Below are positions 58,612-64,000 of a DNA stretch of 64,000 bases, one piece after another. This DNA is from Balanoglossus misakiensis (lineage: Eukaryota; Hemichordata): positions 1,364,001 to 1,428,000 of the forward strand of contig CM082576.2 in the NCBI GenBank assembly GCA_040954595.2. Reading direction: 5' to 3'. Made by a program: the position numbers and the translations under genes. The notes under the pieces are model-generated. The model worked only from the letters and a program-made list of their open reading frames with translations. It was not told the origin of the DNA and did not search any database. Positions within the stretch are counted from its first letter, which is position 1. Every line of letters starts with the position of its first letter.

Positions 58612-61600
58612 TCATTCCCTTCTCTTTTTACTTCTGCTGTCATAGTCATGGTCCCTTGATCGACCTCCCTCTGCCGGTCTCTTGCTAGCTTTCTTGGCTT
58701 CTGTCAAGAACTTGTCAAGACCGAAAGGATCTTCTTCCTCATCTTTCTCAAACTGTACTGGACCATCTCTCCTCCTGCTGCGATCTGTGCCTTCAAACTC
58801 TTTGTCCGGAACAAATCTGGCACATTGGGAGAGAAAAAAAGATTAGTAACCCCATTTCCCAAAGACATCAATTCCATCAGGTTAGGTTGACTTATAGGCC
58901 CACGACAAGACACATAGTATTGTTACCCAAAAATGGTCATTCAATAAAAGTTTTGTAACTCACAACGAAATTTGTCTGGCACTGGTATTAACCCTACCAA
59001 CCCAAAGATAGGTCAGTATTAACTTTACTGACCCAAAATGACCACATCCATTCAGAAAGTGATACTCAGAGATATACCGGTAGGTGATGTATATTGAGTT
59101 AAGTGGAGACTATATGGTGATGTCCACAAACTCAACTCATTCACTGACCTTTTATTCTTCATGAGTGATTCCAAATCATCACCATAGACATCCTTATCAA
59201 TATTTTTGCTTGGTCTGTACAGTGACTGATTCACATTGTGTTCCTTCCTCCATGGTTCACTGTAAACATTATAGGATTCATCCTCTCCAGCCGCAAACCC
59301 ACTATCAATACCCTGTTATGAAGATTCAAAACACCAATAAGGACAAAGGAGAAAATATCTACTACTTCTGGAAACAAAAACACCTCTGCAACACGAGTGG
59401 TCAATCAATCTGTGTAAGGACATGTCCGTCAAATCTAAACCAAGGTGACTATTCATACAACTGATGATGGACTGTGTGATCGCCAAACTTACCTTGTGTT
59501 GATTAAACAACCGTTGATCGAACTGTGCATCATCTGATCTGCTACCACCAGCATTGGGCAACCCAAGGGCTATCTTTTCACTGATGTCCCTATCACGTTC
59601 CCTCTGTAATTTGGACCTGGAAGGGGGAGAAAAACCCAATATTCAATCATTGTGCTAGAACAGAAACGACTGGTACTGGCAATGGCACCAGATTCATATA
59701 ATTTGTACAAGTGAGCTGGCTTACTACTGCTGCTATGAGTATGGATCAGTGTACCAAATATATAGATACAACTGGTCCTTACCTTTTATCTGGTGCTGCC
59801 CTGGCAATATTCCTGTCTCTCTGTCTGTCTCTGTGTCTCTCCCCACGGATTCTATCTCTCTCAACAGCTTCATCATCATGATCTGCAGAAAATAAACAAC
59901 AAAATTTGAATCTGTTCATTGTTCACTTATCAAACATTGCTTTAGAGGTGAAATATTAGTGAGAGTAAGATTGGATAGTTTGTGACAAAATCAGTTAACT
60001 ATACTGACCTCCACCTCTTCTGATACCAGCTCTTTCCTCTCTGGCTTTCATGGCAAGCGCTCTGAGATTTTCTTCTTGTTTCTCCTTCTGCTTCTGTGCC
60101 AATTTCTTCTCTTGTTGAGCTCGGATCTCAACAGCCTCTCGAGCCTGACAATTAGAAAGAACTCTTTAAAATTAGGTGCACCATATAAAGGGGTACATGT
60201 TATGCAAAACTGACCCTTTGTTTCCCAATAAACAGTTCCATGCAGAGTTTTACAAATGTGAAGAACTGAGGCAATGGCAGATCTCTGACAGAGACTTACT
60301 TTTCTATCTGCAATGTACAATGCTTCTGCCAGCTTGGCAAAGTTTTCATTGATTTGTTGACTCTGAACCCCTCTTCCATCTGCAGCTAGACGTTTATCAA
60401 GTGGAATGGTGTAACCCTGGCAGGAAAAAAAGCAAGAATGAAATAAAAAAATGTTCTTTCAATCAACTACCTCATTTCATTGCATAGATCCTCCTGGAAA
60501 TGGATAAACAATATAAATGTATAAGATAATGACTGCTTTTGACACATTTTTTAGAACTTCATGTATTTTAATATATATTTAAAATTCTCACCTTTGCGTT
60601 CTTCCAATTTGAAATACAAGGCGGTATTTTCCATTCTTGTTGTTCTTTGACTGTAACCTGCAACAAAGATGATAATTAGCCTGCTGTGTTATCATAACCA
60701 AGGAATTACGGTGATTCATGGCCAATGAAACATGACTTCATTTATGGTTCAATATGCCAGTAATACTCTCAAAGGGTAAAGGTGAAATCTTCATGACAGT
60801 AAACCTGGTAAGATCTAGAACATTTCCCCTTACCTTTCTATTTGGTGAATGCATAACTGGTGCTGGTGGTGATGGAGGTCCCCTTGGAATCTTTTTGTTT
60901 ACTCTACAATGCAAACCACCAAGTGTTACAAAAGTAAGTCATTGTCAATAACATAATCACCACTGGATGAACAGAAGTCATACATGTGTACGCTGTTCTG
61001 GCAAAAATTATATTTTGTTATTTGAAGGAGGAATTAATCTAGAACAATATAATGCTAAGCCATCCATAATATGCTCCAGTAAAGCAATGTTTCTTACACC
61101 TCCATATCAACATGATGCAGTTTATTTATTAAAACCTATTTGCTGTGTGTGCTTTTTTTTATTTAAACGATCAAAAAAGCAAGCTTGGGTCTTGTTACTG
61201 CAAACATACAAACCTATCTTTGAACTTACTTGAATTTTGGTGGTTCCATGGGATCTTTCTGTACTTCTACCATTCTGATAACTCTTTGCTTGGCTCCAGA
61301 GTTAAATGCAACACCTTGTTGTGACGGTGTATACCTGACAAATAGACAGGTAGACGTGGTCAGTGTTGTGACATTTGATAGTCCACAGACTGCAGACTAT
61401 GATGATCTAATTATCAGAATTTCCCAGTACACCAAATGCATGTTTCTGGTAATGAAGAGCTAAATATGTTACCTTATGTATTGCGCTGGTGCCTGTTTCT
61501 CTGCATGTCTGACTGGCAAAGCTGCAGACACTTTACTCTGTACAACCTTTTCAAGAGCCTGTCTCGTCTTCTCTGTTGTCTGCACAGAAAGTTTTTTATA

Positions 61601-63291
61601 TAAAAAATGAACCTCTTACAGCAGCAAACTTATCACGAATGCTAGCCATATGCTCTCTTTTCACGATGTAGATAAATCATCATCATTGCAACTGAGTCAC
61701 TGATATTCATAAATCCTACACAAATGTAAGTTTGGATAAAGTTAACATTTCAAAAGCTTCAGCTGCCATCAGCTGTACACTGAACACGATCCTCCCAACC
61801 CTTTGTTTACAAACTGATGTGAAAACCCAGTTGTAATTGATAACTATAAAAACAAATGTTGACTTAAATTTTATTAATTACCTCTTGGATGGTGTCTTCA
61901 TCTGGTCTCTCAAGTTCATGGTCATGTTCATTGGTGATGTGTTTAGGAATAAGATCAGTAAACTTGGAATAAACAACCTAGAAGAAAACAAACAAATAAT
62001 TTAGAGAGGAGGGCATAAAATATGGGTACATACCAATAATGTGATTCATACATACAGGGATTAAATGCAAACAATTTGCCTATATTCCAAAACACCTCAA
62101 TTACATTGCACTACACTGTTTCATTCAAGATTGACACTCAACACGATGCCTACCTTATCTTTAGCATGTCCAGCCCTTGCTATTGCATCATATTTGAGTT
62201 TGCCTTCAGCATCAACTGTCTTGGCAATTACATTTTTGGATCCAGGGGCTGATTTTTTCCTACCCATATCCTGAGGAAACTGTGCAACATGGCATTCTGG
62301 ATAGGCACCTCCATCTCCAAAGTCCTACAAACGCAAAACACAACATATACATCAAATCTCCATTTTAAATACCATCAATCACATTTCTTGATCAACACTA
62401 TTTTTTGTCTACACAAATTCTTTTACATTGACTTACTTGTGGTTTACGTGGCACCCAATTTCTCCGATGTCCGTATCTTGGTGCTGTGCATTGGGTTACA
62501 CTAACCAAACGTAGCTGAAAGAAATAAAACACAAAATCTATTTAAACACTAATAAATAACAAGTCACTTAATAGAAAGTGTCCAAACTAGGAAAGCTTCC
62601 ATCACTCAGTAGATAGATGCGGACTCCAAGTGCTCCAAATACAGAAATGCACTGTAGTGTACACCATAAGTATGTGTTCAATATTGTGGTTTACTTACTT
62701 CCTGAGAAGTTCTGTCAATTTCCTCTCTTTCAAATTCATCTTGGGTCAATTGCGTAGGCGCAGGAAGAATACTAGAGAATGGAACAGATGAAAATATCTA
62801 ACAGTTATTCAATTGAATACTGCCACATGTACTTTTGTGTTACAAAAAGACAAGTTCTTAACTTCTATGGTTAAACAGATCTCAAAAATAAAGCACCTAC
62901 TCCCATTTTACCACGTGTAAAAGTGGTTATGATTAAATAAAGTAGCCCAATACCGATATCGCGCTCATTCTACAGCTAAACCATTTGGTCCACAAAACTT
63001 CAGAAATGCGTTCTGTTTGTACGTCACACAATGCACCACTCTCATGGACGACCATTTACTTAGTACATGTACATGTACTTTAGCTTAGGCCAGGGGACGC
63101 TTTTACAGTCACACAACATATAGTCAGCAGGAGCAGTAATTTCGAGTCTGAGAGATCACTGGCAGCAATATACCACATATGAACTTTGAGTATTGTTACA
63201 ATACCAACAACAAAGCCTACTCGTCGCCAATTTCTGTTGCTGCGGTTGATTATTTTTCTGTTTTCGAGCCTTACCTTGCTAACGTCGCCAT
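58612..63291 (-). CDS. SNW1: SNW domain-containing protein 1 (SKIP/Prp45), 15 exons, 542 aa
   Basis: SNW1 is a spliceosome (NTC-related) component and transcriptional coregulator. Exons on the minus strand: 63291-63275, 62771-62699, 62514-62437, 62324-62154, 61977-61882, 61579-61473, 61334-61230, 60903-60834, 60657-60592, 60416-60300, 60144-60009, 59882-59783, 59616-59493, 59312-59149 and 58816-58612; phases match (1629 nt; human protein 536 aa). Markers are DFGDGGAYPECHVAQ, YIRYTPSQQGVAFNSGAKQR, QKDPMEPPKFK and IPRGPPSPPAPVMHSP. The family signature SNWKN is at 255-259, then GYTIPLDKRLAADGRG. An Arg/Glu coiled region (exons 11-12), LYRPSKNIDKDVYGDDLE and DPFGLDKFLTEAK follow. The C-terminus is basic (SKKRRE). 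Start context CAAAATGGCG. Only 17 coding bases are in exon 1. Confidence 0.97.
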
Positions 63292-64000
63292 TTTGTCAAT
63301 CCCGAGTTTACATCCGGGCACGTATGGCCTCTTCCCAGAAAATGTTTCGTGCGCGTACTTCACATCATTATCTTACTTTAAGGAAATAAGAATAAATAAA
63401 ACCTACATGTATATAATTTCAACACAATATATAATCACCAGATTTATTAATATACATAATTTACTTATATGACAAAATAATGCTTTATACAAGGTTCTGG
63501 TCAAAGGTTCAGTTCAAAGGTCGTCATACATTTCATAACACTTGTGCCTAGAACCGGTGTATGTAGAGTCGTGGGCGAAATAAGGTAACTTTAAGTGATA
63601 TTACAGTGTCCTTTCTGAGATTTATGGAATCGGTTGTCAGTTTCTTTTTTCGGAATGTACCAGCTGTTCTTGACGAAGTGATTATTCATTTTTCTGTCCG
63701 ACTTCGTTACTTTTGCCGGTGTTCTGTATCTATGGCTGTGTGTGAAATCCGTGTGTGATGTAACCCCAGACGATTTCACCCAGATCAAGCCAATCACTAG
63801 GTACTGCTAGGTTGACAGTCAACCTAGCAGCACCGATATGGCAGCACCCGCTACAATCATTGCAGCTAGCCAATCACAGATTTTCAGTGGGTTACACAAG
63901 TGAAAATAAAGCGACACCAATCCATCATATGTTCTTTAGATTATTTTGCCATTTATTGACATATATGTAAATTGGAGGTGAATGTAATGTGTACCTTTAA
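63292..64000. other. SNW1 upstream region with a hairpin and CCAAT boxes
   Basis: Two GCCAATCAC words start near 63789 and 63869. A 17-bp near-perfect inverted repeat with a one-base loop lies between them at 63800-63834. An adjacent gene may start beyond the window. No coding frame is supported here. Confidence 0.4.

Overview
This is a eukaryotic nuclear window: AT-rich, with spliceosomal introns (GT/AG boundaries), a tRNA-derived SINE and metazoan gene families. Gene content, the deuterostome/marine-invertebrate style SINE, the many TACATGTA words and the invertebrate-type GPCRs suggest a marine invertebrate. A hemichordate or another non-vertebrate deuterostome is the best guess, at low confidence below the level of Metazoa. 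Multi-exon genes were rebuilt by hand from splice sites. All eight models keep a consistent codon phase from start to stop.

Layout, left to right. (1) 234-13377, minus: a 20-exon SMP/C2 lipid-transfer protein of the tricalbin/extended-synaptotagmin type (917 aa), with a SINE in one intron. (2) 15279-15970, minus: a small, probably mitochondrial 80-aa membrane protein. It sits head-to-head with (3) NUSAP1 (16334-19749, plus, 486 aa); the shared promoter has two CCAAT boxes and a CHR-like element. (4) Two tandem, diverged copies of a 72-aa single-pass cysteine-rich microprotein (21532-21750 and 23188-23406, minus). (5) An intronless class A GPCR (26995-28287, minus). (6) TRAPPC6B (32374-33849, minus), head-to-head with ACTMAP, the actin maturation protease (34223-36374, plus, with a GC-AG intron). 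(7) PNN/pinin (38356-53465, minus). Its ~10.9-kb last intron holds two intronless, related GPCR genes on the opposite strand (42314-43357 and 47989-48954). (8) ALKBH1 (54021-56534, minus), head-to-head with SLIRP (56786-57591, plus). (9) SNW1/SKIP (58612-63291, minus), converging on SLIRP.

The gene order matters. TRAPPC6B next to PNN, and ALKBH1-SLIRP-SNW1, are both neighbour groups on human chromosome 14 (recalled, not searched). Here they lie together within 31 kb, which looks like an ancient bilaterian linkage block. The housekeeping genes are packed with three short divergent promoters (251-373 bp). The accessory content is three GPCRs, the 72-aa tandem pair, several repeat tracts and a SINE. 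I found no bacterial, viral, CRISPR or toxin content.
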